Shown: one piece after another, positions 22,982-35,700 of the stretch | Layout: each line of letters starts with the position of its first letter | Numbering within the stretch: the stretch's first letter is position 1 | NCBI GenBank assembly: GCA_021397845.1 | Contig: CM038051.1 | Span: 15,338,327-15,402,326, forward strand | Reading direction: 5' to 3' | From: Areca catechu | Lineage: Eukaryota > Streptophyta > Magnoliopsida > Arecales > Arecaceae | Length of the DNA: 64,000 bases | The notes under the pieces: generated by a model | The model's input: only the letters and a program-made list of their open reading frames with translations | Told to the model about the DNA's origin: nothing | Databases searched by the model: none | Made by a program: the position numbers and the translations under genes

Positions 22982-23473
22982 GATCTTATCATATATTCGA
23001 ACATAATCAAGTTCATCGTTTATAAATATATATAAGTGCAGCTTACTCAAGGCTCCTCCTCTAATGGTTACATCCATTTGGTTCGCAATTCATAGATGGG
23101 AATTTAAAATCTAGATGGAATATTTTTGTGTATTTAAATCTGCACCTCATCCAAATTAATCTAGGCTTGCTAAAATGACCTTGTGCGCATGAGTACTCGG
23201 ACAAAAGGCTTTTGTACACTCCACCTATTCTAATTACCTTTTTTGTGAATGTCAATATAGTTGAATTTATATTTCGATGAAGATGTTCTTTTCAAATTAT
23301 GTTTTTATTTTCAATTTTTTTGAAAACGCTGGATTCCATACCTTATCAAGGAAGTTAGGTTAGTAGTTGGCTTATCATCGCATCATTCCATGGGCACTTT
23401 CTAGTCTATGCCCATCAAGTTTGACCCCCAAAAAAAGAAAAAAAAAAGTTAATTAATATCTACGAGGATTGAC

Positions 23474-23690
23474 CTGTAAATGGATCGGGTCGAAGCATGA
23501 TTGACCACGACCCATTCTATTTTCATGTTTGGTTTTGAATTTTGGATCTAGATCCAAGTAAAATTGATCGGATTAAGTCGGATCGGGTCCATGAACCTCA
23601 CTTGAACTATTCAAAATATTTTAGATCAACAAGTTGCTCAACTCGAACCTAACATGAGCTATTTAAGTTTGGATGGGATCAAATTTACAG
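23474..23690. mobile_element. Short TIR element candidate
   Basis: The left end CTGTAAATGGATC and the reverse complement of the right end CTGTAAATTTGATC are inverted repeats enclosing 217 bp. Internal GGATCGGGTC-type motifs resemble the hAT-like element just downstream. No clear TSD. Confidence 0.4.
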
Positions 23691-23811
23691 CTTAGATATC
23701 TGTAGTTTGCTAGCAGCTCATCAAATCTCATCTCTGATTATAAATATATAAATCTCACGGCCCTAACTTTTCTCTTCCAAAACAAGTTCAATCACAACGG
23801 AGAATAGCTGA

Positions 23812-24493
23812 TAGGGATGGCAATAAAACCTAAATCCATGAATACCCGACCCGACCCGATTGGACCGGGTAGTCAACGCTTTGACTAGATTCGGGCCGGA
23901 TTTGGGTAAAACCTGAATGCTTAATTTTGGGTTTGGACCGAGACTGGATAGATATACACCCGACCCGAACCCGACCCGAATTATTTTAATATTTAAATAT
24001 ATATAATTAATATATATTTTATTAATTATAATTATTAGTTATTAAATTTTAAAATACTTGAACCTTATACCCTAATAATTATATATATATATATGTATAT
24101 TGGAGTTTTTTTTTTCATCCTATTCTTTTAAGGGTGAATTCAAAACAAGATCATATTAATTGTTTTCCAACTTCATAATATAAATTTTGATTGAATATGA
24201 AATTAACTGCCGTTGAACTAAAAATGTAGTTAAATTTTATTTGTTTAATGTATGTATAATTTACAAAATTATCGATAATTTTAAAGTTAATAAAAATGAA
24301 AAAATATTTAATATGATTTAGTTGGGTTCGGGCCGGGTAAACCCGATTACCCGATATCCAATTGAGATGGATTTGAATAAAAAAAATCCAGTCCCGATAG
24401 TGTTTGGACCGGATTTGAATAGTATATTAAATATTTAAATTTAAATTTGGATAGTTATATACTCGATCCGAACTTGGTCCATTGCCATCCCTA
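23812..24493. mobile_element. hAT-like nonautonomous element
   Basis: Terminal inverted repeats TAGGGATGGCAAT (left) and ATTGCCATCCCTA (right) enclose 682 bp. Subterminal copies of CCCGACCCGA and GGGCCGGGTAAACCCG are present in both halves. The 8-bp flanks ATAGCTGA and ACGGCTAA match at five positions, compatible with a degraded 8-bp target duplication. No transposase ORF is present. This end sequence is common in plant hAT-type nonautonomous elements. Confidence 0.75.
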
Positions 24494-24982
24494 ACGGCTA
24501 ACAGGGAGCATGACATACTTAGAGCGTTCCTCGATAGCATCAAAATTTATGAACAAGTAACCGCTAGATCAGCAAGAAGTCTAACATCTGCTTCACAAAA
24601 GCATATTATATTCCATAGGGTACAAACCTAGCATAAGAAAACTAAATTTTAAAAATATAGGTTTCAGAAGTTTACGTAGCGTGCATGCTTGTGCCAAAAA
24701 AAATAAAAACAAATATAAAATAAAACTAAAATTCTCATACATTGTACAAGATTGAAAAACACTTTTCAACTTTATTAGACGCCATTTGCCACGCGATTCC
24801 ATGAGAGCAACCAAAGGCTGAGGTTGTATTTGGTGCATTTCCATATAAATTTGAAAAGTAACATAAATTAGTAGTAATGTTAATTACCAGTAATATTAAT
24901 TAATTGCATGTTATATAGGTTATTAGGTTTGATACATGTAAGTAATATTATATAATATAAAATTAATTTTTTAAAAAAATTT

Positions 24983-25905
24983 TGTTATGGTAATCCAGTT
25001 TAATATAAAATAATTGCCGGTCCATCGGTTAGGTCGATTTTATTTTTGGCCTATTAAACACATTAGTGCACCTGAAGATGATATTTTTTTAATTTAGCGA
25101 GGACTACTGTCCATCTCAACAGAAACAATATATTATTGCTTCATTAACATATACCTTATTATTTCATTCAGCTTATGTCATCAGCCTGATCCGAAGAGGC
25201 TACCTTATTATTTCATTTACCTTTATGTTTTCGGCCTGGTACGAAGGAGATGCTTTTGGAGGTATTGTTCATTCCTTCGACTCCCACGGTAAATAATTCT
25301 TTATTTTCTAGTTCACTCTGAAGGAGATAAATTTGAAATAAATAGCTAATACATCTTTGTACAATTCCAAGGAAGACATTCCGAAGATGTAGTTAGGCTC
25401 GTTTCGGATCCCTCCTAAAGAGAGTGTATTTGAAACATGTGAACAACCTTTTGACCCGAAACAGTTAAAGGCTGTTCTAGTTATTATAACCACCCACATG
25501 GTCGATAGCTCCGGCTTAAGTAATCATGGTGTAACTAATTTTCTACAGCAATTACTCACTATTATGAAGAAGTTATATAAACTAATTTCATGACCGTAAG
25601 TAGCTGCACTCACGCCTATAAATATCGGTAAGAGAGGACACTCGAGGTAAGCAAAATTCAGGCAAGTTAGAGTCAGTCTGCAACTAGCTCTTTCAATGCC
25701 ATTCCACCAATCTTCTACATCTCCATTCTTCTGCTTCTTTCTTCTTTTAAGTTCTCAATTCTGCGCCTAAATTCTGGCTAACTTTGGTATCTAAGTGTCT
25801 CCCACCGAAAAAATTCCGGTCAGGGGATTTCTTTTGCAGGCTTCCTTCGACGGTGAACTAGCAGGCAGGTCACTCCATCCGGTCAGCAAGGATTTAGCAT
25901 CAACA
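24983..25905 (+). repeat. Solo LTR, element C family
   Basis: It starts TGTTATGGTAATCCAG and ends GATTTAGCATCAACA. Read on the plus strand, its end region (CCACCGAAAAAATTCCGGTC, then CTTCGACGGTGAACTAGCAG and ACTCCATCCGGTCAGCAAGG) matches the end of the element C LTR read on the minus strand. The start matches that LTR's minus-strand start, TGTTATGATATTCTGG. A TATA box (CCTATAAATA) lies at about 25615-25624. ATTT flanks both sides, a weak target duplication in AT-rich DNA. No internal gypsy sequence is adjacent, so it is a solo LTR. Confidence 0.75.
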
Positions 25906-28900
25906 ATTTCTAAATCAAATATATATTTTATTTATAAAATATAATTTTTATATTTTATCCATTTGTTAAAATATTTTTTTATATTTTATATTAAAAAATA
26001 TTTTAAAAATACTTTATAATTTTAAAAAAAATTTAAAAAATATTTTTATATTAAATAATTTTAATACAAAAATTTATATATTAAATAGATGATATATTTA
26101 ATATATTACTTAAATATATTAAATTTATAGACTATAATATTAAATATAATATACTATAATAATATATTACATTATATTAATATAATACAAATAATATTAT
26201 ATAATATATTTATTATATTATATTATAAAATATAATATATTCTATTTTATATGAAAGAAAAAAAGATGGAAGAAGGAAAAAATAATTTGATAATCTAGAT
26301 TACCTAGAAGGTGATAATCAAGATTATCACTCTCTCAGAAATAATCCAGATTATCTCTTAGAAGTCAATCCAAATTATGAAATAAGATTGATTGACGTCT
26401 AGAAAAATATATCAAATATAGCAATATTAAAATTTTTTTTAAAATTACTAGTGATTTTGATAGATTACTTATCATCAAATGTAATTTAAGAAATAAATTC
26501 AACGATCCCACGTCTGCAACTTTTTCGTCCACCTTTCTTTCGCCTTCCACTTCGTTCCAAACATATGGGTTGAACATTGGCAAAAAGATGACGGCCGTTG
26601 ATACTTAAAAAGGATCTAGGGCTTGAAATCGGAGAGATTAGACGACGACTTTGATGCTATTGTTTGCGCAACCATCTTAGTTTTGGGTTGAAATTGGATG
26701 CAGCGTGACAAATGATCCACATTATATTGTCAAGGAAAGTGCCAATATGTAGTTATTTTATTACCTACTACGGCGGTTGCTACCTTAGAATTCTTGGTTA
26801 ATTTAATAGATGTAAATGAGCGGATTAACAAAAAAAATAATGAAATATTACTATAAAATTAGCCATGTGAGCAGCAGCTATATACTAGAAAATATTTTCT
26901 TTGTCACTGGGGCATGGCACAGCTCTCACAACCAGGTGGCAATGGTTCGAACTTCGTTTTAGACATTTTTCGGCTAAAAAGTTTAAAAATAAAATTAATA
27001 AAAAAATAATAAAATAATCCTGAAATTCTTGTTGGTCGGTGGTAGTGAAAAAGTTAGGGATATATATAATAAATCCCGTTTCACTGGCTAGACGTACTCA
27101 CGTTCGGGTGGGCAACAGTTGCGGGAAAATTAATATGCACCATGTATCGAACATTTTCTGACTGGAATTGGGGGACCGTCTGGGATGCCCACGCCCGGGT
27201 TCTAACTTCTTCCCCTCTTTTATTTTATCAAAAAAAAAAAAAAAAATTCCTTTGTAACATTGGCATTTCATGCAACACTCTCACTCGTAAATTGTCGAGG
27301 ACTTCAGAAAAATTCTGAATTTAATTAAATCATCTACGATATCATGCTTGGAACCATCGATAATAAAATAAGATCTCTATCAACTGGGCTACCGTCTTAG
27401 CGGTAACAATATCAATGATACTAATTATGTGAATTGCACTATCCTCTTTTGTGTCATGCAACATGCTACTAGAAAAAGATTTTAGTAATGGTGACAGATC
27501 CATTTATATTATACTCGTCGCAAATATCTAGAATCATTCCTCTAGATTACTATTTTTTTTATATAGGAAGAAGGTTGCGTTGTAAATTACTATATTAGAT
27601 TGCAAGAAATATAAATGCAAGGACTAATATCACATAGTGGAGGTGTTTTTTGCAATATATCAATTTTTAGAGGTATTAAAGAGCCTTCTCGCGGCCTAAT
27701 TTATATTGTTTTGGGCCTGGTCACCGGATCAAATATATTCAAAATTATAAATAAATTACGCTAGTGTTAGGCCCTTGGCATTCATAATAATTTGCAAACA
27801 TGGCTTCATGCCCGACAAAGGTTTTATTTTTCAAATAAAGATAATCGAACTTGTAGAAATTATTGATGCATTGTTTTCAAACTTTCGTTTTTATTTACTG
27901 AACTTTACATTGCTTAGCTAAATTTGCAAGATCTTGTTTTATTTTTCCTGAGACAGAAAGATTGAAAAGAATCTGATCCTATAAGGAATTAGCAATTTTT
28001 CTTGAAGGCACTCAATCGAATGCGGATTCCTTTGGGTAAAAGGGTAGGGATTTGGTTCTGATTGGAATCGGGGGCTGTCGTAACATGGGGATTGGCTCTG
28101 GATCTTAAAATAAATAAATAAATAAATAAGGGTATCCTGCAAGATCTGGGTATATAAATAATATTTATTTATTTATTTATTTTTTTGGATAGACATCAAT
28201 GTTTACATGAAAAAGAGTTGTACCTAAAAGGATTCGAGATAAATCTTGTCTAGCTAAGAGATGCAAGCATATCAATCGGCATCATAGCTTCTTTAAAATA
28301 ATAACATTGCAAAGCTAGAATTGCACCCCCTTTTTTCTTTAATCTTTTTTATTTTTATTTTTATCATAAAGTCGGGATGTTTTTTCTACCCAGGATAAAA
28401 GTGGATCCAATAATACCTATTCAGGTTGATTTTCATTTTCAAATATATCTAGATATGGTTAAAAATTTGAATACCTTATATCTGCATCCATAAAAAAACT
28501 GTATATAAATATAAATAAATAACTATCTAATTCGTATCCGAACATCATATTCTATTTATAATCTTATTTAGTTTTATAGTGGCACTCATGGACTTTTAAG
28601 TGAAAAAATGGTTACATTAACATATTATTAACTTAATATATCATCGATTTGCTAATATCTTCGATTTTTAATCAATAATCATGGTATGAATATACATAAA
28701 AAAATTAAAAAAATAAGATTCTTAAAAATTGATGGAGTGTCGCTGAAGTAAGTTCAAAATACCTGATTCCAATGACTGGTAATAAAGGAGATCACTCAAT
28801 CAATTACCGTATTGATCTTCCGATACCTTACCTTTTTAGATATAAATCTTTTCTTGACTGACAAAAATTTAAAAGAAAAAATACAGGTGTAATTTAGTAA

Positions 28901-29370
28901 CGATGAAGCATGTCACATCTCAATTCGAAAACTGGGATAAACGAAGCATGGATCAATGTGGAATGTTTCCGCGTTCAATCTTACCTTCCATACCGGATCC
29001 CTTTGCAAAATTCCTTAGTTGATAAAAAGTTTCTAGAGCTAACAAAATCACCACAAAAGAACTCGCCAGTCTTCTCACAATGTTTGGCATGGTACTGCTG
29101 TTTGGTGCTTTTTTGGGTCCATAAAATTGCTTTTCAAAAGGTTGGAAAGAATCGCTAAGACGGTAACCTGATTGGTAGAAATCTTGTCTCACTATTAATC
29201 GATTATGAATTCAAATAATGATCTCATAAATAACTCGATTAAATTTAAAATTAATTTTAAAATATATGATAGTTGGTACGAGCGAGAGATATCGTCCCAC
29301 AACCAGATTTATCCCTTTCCTTTTTTTTTTATTCATTAAAAAAAAAAAAATTAGAGAGGGGTTTTTTTTT
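25906..29370. other. AT-rich intergenic DNA upstream of PPC
   Basis: 25910-26250 is extremely AT-rich with many ATATT/TAATA runs. TAAA microsatellites occur at about 28108-28128, with an inverted TTTA run at about 28163-28182. A tRNA-like segment near 26909-26950, containing GGTTCGAAC, may be a SINE head, but the evidence is weak. No gene supported. Confidence 0.5.
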
Positions 29371-29379
29371 CTATAAATT
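29371..29379 (+). promoter_or_regulatory. Candidate TATA box of PPC
   Basis: CTATAAATT lies about 360 bp upstream of the PPC start codon. A pyrimidine-rich and GC-richer leader follows (about 29400-29740: CTTCTTTCTTCTTCCGCTC and so on), typical of a plant 5' UTR. No upstream ATG with a long frame is obvious in that leader. The transcription start is inferred, not seen. Confidence 0.5.
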
Positions 29380-29740
29380 GAAAGGGGAGGGGGGAGCCCT
29401 CCACCAAGCTTCTGGTCCGGCGTTTCTTCTTTCTTCTTCCGCTCTGACACTCGCCTTTACTACTTCCGTCGCTCCCGTCTCTCGGGAGACCAAGAAGGGA
29501 GAGAAATCTAGGGTTTTCAGGGCCATCTCGAGGGTTTCTGGACCTTTCCTGTCTCCATCAAAAGGAGGGGGCTTTTCTTTTCTTCTCGGGCCCCCGATCG
29601 GATTTTGAAAGGGATCTCCATTATTTTGGTTTGTGACTGCTGATTTATAGGTGTGGATTTGGATATATTTTTGAATATTAGTTAGAGAGAGAGGTTTGGA
29701 GTGATAGTGAGACTGAGGGAGTGGGGAGGGAAAGGGAGAG

Positions 29741-32700
29741 ATGTCTCGGAACGCGGTGGAGAAGTTGGCCTCGATTGATGCGCAGCTGAGGCTTCTGGCG
29801 CCGGGGAAGGTGTCGGAAGATGATAAGCTGGTTGAATATGATGCGCTCCTCTTGGATCGGTTTCTTGATATTCTCCAGGACTTGCATGGCGAGGATATCA
29901 GGGAAACGGTACTGGATTTCTGCCCGTTTTTTTTTTTTTTCCTGGTGATTTCTGTTTGTTTTCTTGATATCCGTGGACTGGAAATTTGGTAAAAATCTGG
30001 ACTTAGTCAGAACTCATATTGCCAATGTAAAAGGTGGCAATATTTCACAGTAGCAATATGAACTGCTTGTTTTCTTGATATCTGTGGACTGGAAATTTAG
30101 TAAAAATCTGGAATTGATCAAAACTCATATTGCCACCGTAAAAAGTCGGTAGAATGCGGCAGGACTTAGGGTGCTTTAGTGATTCACATGTTGATTTGTT
30201 GATGAACCATTTTTTTGGGAGAAAGCTCATCTCAAATTTCGATTTTTATTTGGAATTATTTTCGCACTTTTTTTGGATGAACGATTGACCTTTGCAAGTC
30301 AAATTTTTGTATATTGATCTATACTTTGTCTGACGTTAGAACGTAGATGGGAACTAGAGAACCATGGATGCCAATTTCAACATGCTGACTTGGAGTCTGA
30401 GGGGCACAGCAGGGTGATCCTTGCTAGTACCAATCGATGCTTTAGCAATTCATTAGTACAAGACAAGAAGCTCGATTGTGTTGTTATTTCTGTTTTTTTT
30501 CCAAGAAAATCATACATATTTTTTTCAACGGATCCGTCTATGGTTATGTTGTTTTATTTAATGGCTCATTTTGCTTTTTAGTCGATGTTAATACAATAGA
30601 CAACATGGGTAGGCTTCTTTTATAATGAGAGTTGAGATCAACCGATGGCTTGCTTTACATTGTTAGGTTCAAGAGTGCTATGAGCTATCTGCAGAGTATG
30701 AAGGGAAGCATGATCCAATAAAGCTTGATGAACTGGGGGATGTGCTGACAAGTTTAGATCCAGGTGACTCCATCGTGGTCACCAAGTCGTTCTCGCACAT
30801 GCTTAACTTGGCGAACTTGGCTGAGGAGGTCCAGATTGCCTACCGTAGGAGAATCAAGCTGAAAAAGGGATATTTTGCAGATGAAAATTGTGCAACTACT
30901 GAATCAGACATTGAAGAGACCCTTAAAAGGCTCGTGGTGCAGCTGAAGAAGTCTCCAGCAGAGGTCTTTGATGCTCTGAAGAACCAGACAGTCGATCTGG
31001 TTTTGACTGCACACCCAACTCAATCAGTCAGGAGATCGCTGCTTCAGAAGCATGCAAGGTTTGTAGCTAATACTCAGAATTGTTTCTCTGGGATGGATTA
31101 ATATACTTATGTGCTATATTTTTTCATTCACATTTGATTAGTCAGCTTAACCATGCATGCATTCTAGCCTTTCTTTTTCTCTTTGATGCATAAACTTATT
31201 GTTCCCTTAGTCCTTACCAATCTCTTCTTGGGGACAATCTTCTTCACATGCTTTCTAGATGAAACAATTTGCATATCATTTTTGAGAGGGAAAAAAAATT
31301 ACATATCATTTTTGAACATTTGCTTTTGCTGTTCAGGATAAGGAATTGCTTGGCACAATTGTATGCCAAGGATATTACTCCTGATGACAAGCAGGAGCTT
31401 GATGAGGCTCTTCAGAGAGAGGTAATTCGATTAGCATGGAAATTATGTTTCAGCTTTTACCTCACGGATATTTTGCTTTGGAATTTTTTGTCTTTTTTTT
31501 TTATCTGGAGGTTGTGAGTAAATTTTACTGATCACCACCCAAGCTAAAGGCTAATCAGCATCATGCACGGGGTTTATGGCTTGTGTAACATAATTATCTG
31601 CAAATGTTCAAGGCCTACATAGTTAAACCAAACATGAAAAGATTTATGATGCGCACAGTTTAGTTAGTCTTTCTGAAGAAACTTATGAGGTCCATTTAAT
31701 AAGAGTTAGCTAAATTATAGTAATTTAATTATATTAATATAGTTGTACTAATTTAAATGATTCAGTTTGAACCTTGTATAAGACTGCTGACTCTTTGGCT
31801 TATAAATTATCCTTCAAAGTTTAACAAGATTCCATATGTCAAACCTGTTATGTTTGGCCGCTACCTAGCCTTTCTGGGATATGGTAAAATGATTTTGATG
31901 ATCATTGGACAGCAAATTGATGCACTGTTCACTACATCCTTCAGTTTAATTCCTTTGTGAAATGAATATGTTGGATGTTCAATTCTATCAGTGGACACCT
32001 CCAGACAGAGAAGCAAAAAGATTTCAAAAGTTGAATTCATAATTAAAAACTAAGAAAATGGTACAGCATAAAAGGAGTGATGATTATAAAAACTACTGAT
32101 GAATTTTAGAAAAACCAACAAATTTGTAGTAATGCAGAATGGGATGTAGATTATCTCATACCGATGGTCATTACAGACTAAATAGCATGCTAAATAGCAA
32201 AACTCAGGATTATATGAGAGATAAAAGTAAGCTATGAGAAAATTCTTAAAAGCCAAAACCATGTTGAAGTATGAGGTATGAACAAAATGTTGACACCATA
32301 TAGTTATTTTGTTGACTGATTCAGACGGTTGGTGTTTGCTCATAGGATTATTTTATTGTGTTAATATATGTCAGTGGACCAGCTTAGTTGATTGACAGGC
32401 CACTCTTATATAGCTGTCTTGTTGAGAATTTCTGTTTGACTGTGTTTCTTCACCATACTTTTGGCATTCTGGATGTGGATTCATTTTGGAAAGTTTGAGA
32501 ATAGTTCAATGGAGATGCATTGCCTTTTACTTCTCCTGGGATGTGTTTTATTGAGATCACCATGTAATGTTCTAATGATAAAAAGCAAATGCTATTAAAC
32601 TAGTGAGATTCCATCGGAGAAATCTTCGCATTTTAGCAGATGCTCAGGATGTTGATTTTGGCAAGGTCTAATTTTTTCTTCTTCTTTTGTGGTAGGGACT

Positions 32701-35700
32701 TTGCTCTTTCACCTTACCAAATCTAGATGTGACTTATTTTTAGATTCTTTGAGGTGCATAGGATTCTTACTCTTGTACTTTGCTTAGGGTACTTAGAGCA
32801 GCTAATATCAAGCATATCAGAAACTCTTAGGATTCTTGTACTCTTGTATATGATCTAACCATGTGCATCTCTTACCTGTGAGATCATTCTTTCACTACAT
32901 ATCACCATCTCATCATGAGCAATCATGCACCCTAGTTTCTGTTCGCTCTTTTTTTATGTTTTATGATTCTGTGAAAATAGTTGCTTTATCTTAACAATTT
33001 GGATCATTGGCACTTTCAACACACAAGGAGTTCGAACGTTGGGAACAGGCAGGCAGATAATGCAACATAGTTAGTATTAATGCCTGATGTATTATATCTA
33101 TACACTAACAGGCCATCATTGACTTTTTAGTGACCATTGTCTTGTCTGGAAAGTTTCTTTTTAATTTTAGAACTTCTTGGAACTCAGCTTCTTTACCCTT
33201 TTTGGTATACTTGCTTGTTTTGCTTATTTGTTTGGTACTATTTTTGCAGATTCAAGCTGCCTTTAGAACAGATGAGATACGAAGAACTCCTCCCACTCCT
33301 CAAGATGAAATGCGGGCTGGAATGAGCTATTTTCATGAGACAATATGGAAAGGTGTTCCAAAGTTCTTACGTCGGGTTGATACAGCTCTGAAAAACATTG
33401 GAATAAATGAACGTGTGCCTTATAATGCCCCTCTTATTCAGTTTTCTTCTTGGATGGGTGGGGATCGTGACGGTATGATACATCTTCAAAAAAGTTTTTT
33501 TAGAACTTTTTCATTTTCTTACTAACTGTCTTGATTAGATTATCTAACAATAAAGGTGTGCAATTGTTTCACAAAAACAAATGACTCTCTCAAGGAAGAG
33601 GGGAACTGAATTCAGGAAAAGATTTTTTTGCATATTTTTCATTATATTAGTTATCTAAGAAAGGGAAGATTTTTATTTAGTTTTTCCATGTCATATCAAA
33701 CTAATGGTTGTGTGCTATGTAATATAGGAAATCCTAGAGTGACTCCAGAAGTAACAAGGGATGTATGCTTGTTGGCTCGAATGATGGCTGCAAATCTGTA
33801 CTATTCCCAAATAGAAGATCTAATGTTTGAGGTATCATTTTTTTTTGCACTCATATTATACAACTTTTTTGTCTCTTATACTGTCATTGATTTGTCATAA
33901 AGAAACTTATGCATGATAGGTTTCTTGCACCATTGTATTTTCCTGCAGCTTTCTATGTGGCGCTGCAACGATGAACTCCGAGTACGAGCAGATGAGCTAC
34001 ACCGCTCCTCAAAAAAAGATGCTGCAAAACATTATATAGGTCTGTAAATAAATTCTCTGTGAAATTTAAGGTACATTCTAGCATAGCATGCATACCATTA
34101 TTATTGTGAATAGAATAGTTTTGCTTGGAAAAGTGCTCTGGATTAATTCATGTTGGATTTGTGGGCCATTTTCCTTGTGTTTTCTGGAAAATTTGGATAC
34201 TTTACTCTGACACCTCTAATCACAAAATTTACTCCTCAAATTTGTCAGTTGCAGGTGTTTTAAGCCACCATAACCTGTTATTGGTTATTTTATTTTCTAA
34301 CATCATCTAATTTTCTGCAACTATCTTATGCATATTCAGCCATTTTTTTTGGCATAATGTGCATTATTCATTCAGTGTATTTGTCTTAAATGTTCCCTTA
34401 AGTCTTGCTAGATATTTATAGTCCCTCTAATGATGAAGACGCAAATATTTGCTTTGCTGTCCCTGCTCAAGATTCATTGATCCCTTTCTACTCAGTGATC
34501 CTCTGTGTTGTAGGGTTCTAAGTTCTACTGAGAGCCAAATTCCTTTTTCATAGAACAGAGATATTGATATACTTGTGAAATCTATAGTAACTTAAGAAGT
34601 CAATTGAAAATGAATCAAGTGATGCACGAGCTGGCATTGGTCTGGTCAGTGTATTTAACATGCCAAAATTGTGATGAAGTAACTATTTTTTGCCTAGTAG
34701 GCAGAAGTATTCAAAATAAGTACCATAAGGTTTTCCTTAAGGAGTGTGTATATGTATATATATATTACTTTAGAATAATCATTGGTATTTCATATGCTTT
34801 AATTGCTTTTCTGATAATTCTGAATGCAGAGTTTTGGAAGCAAGTTCCTCCAAGTGAGCCTTACCGAGTTATACTTAGTGATGTCAGAGATAAGCTATAC
34901 CATACCCGTGAGCGGTCCCACCATTTATTGTCGAATGGATATTCAGATATCCCTGAGGAAGCAACCTTCACCAATGTTGAACAGGTAAAATTATTAAATG
35001 AAGCATGCTTGAAAAAAGATTCTTTGTTTTCTTTTCCCTAGCATATGAGAAGTTGGCATCAGATCTTCTATGTCAAAAACTCCTCTTTATAACATATAGG
35101 ATCTGAAAAAACTTAATCAAGTAAAATTCAATGTTTGAAATTCATGCATTAGCCATGTTTAGTATTTTCCAGACTTCACATCCAATAAATTTTCATATAT
35201 CACTCATTTCCACCTGCTAGTCATTCACGTGTATATTCTTTTTTCATCTATTTGTTCTTGCAGTTCCTGGAGCCTCTTGAGCTATGTTACAGGTCTCTCT
35301 GTGCTTGTGGTGATAGACCAATTGCTGATGGAAGCCTTCTTGACTTTTTGCGCCAAGTATCCATATTTGGCCTGTCACTTGTGAGACTTGATATCAGGCA
35401 AGAATCTGACAGGCACACTGATGTTATTGATGCTATCACCAAGCATCTAGGAATTGGATCATACCGTGAATGGTCAGAAGAAAAACGTCAGGAATGGCTG
35501 TTGTCTGAACTTAATGGAAAGCGCCCTTTGTTTGGTCCTGACCTTCCCAAAACCGAGGAAATAGCTGATGTTTTAGATACATTCCATGTAATTGCAGAAC
35601 TTCCTTCAGACAATTTTGGGGCCTATATCATCTCGATGGCAACTTCTCCATCAGATGTCCTGGCTGTTGAGCTGCTGCAGCGCGAGTGCCATGTGAAGAA

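Noticed and set aside
26909..26950. tRNA-like segment with GGTTCGAAC
   Set aside because: No cloverleaf could be drawn with confidence and the A box is poor. Possibly a SINE head, but not a tRNA gene.
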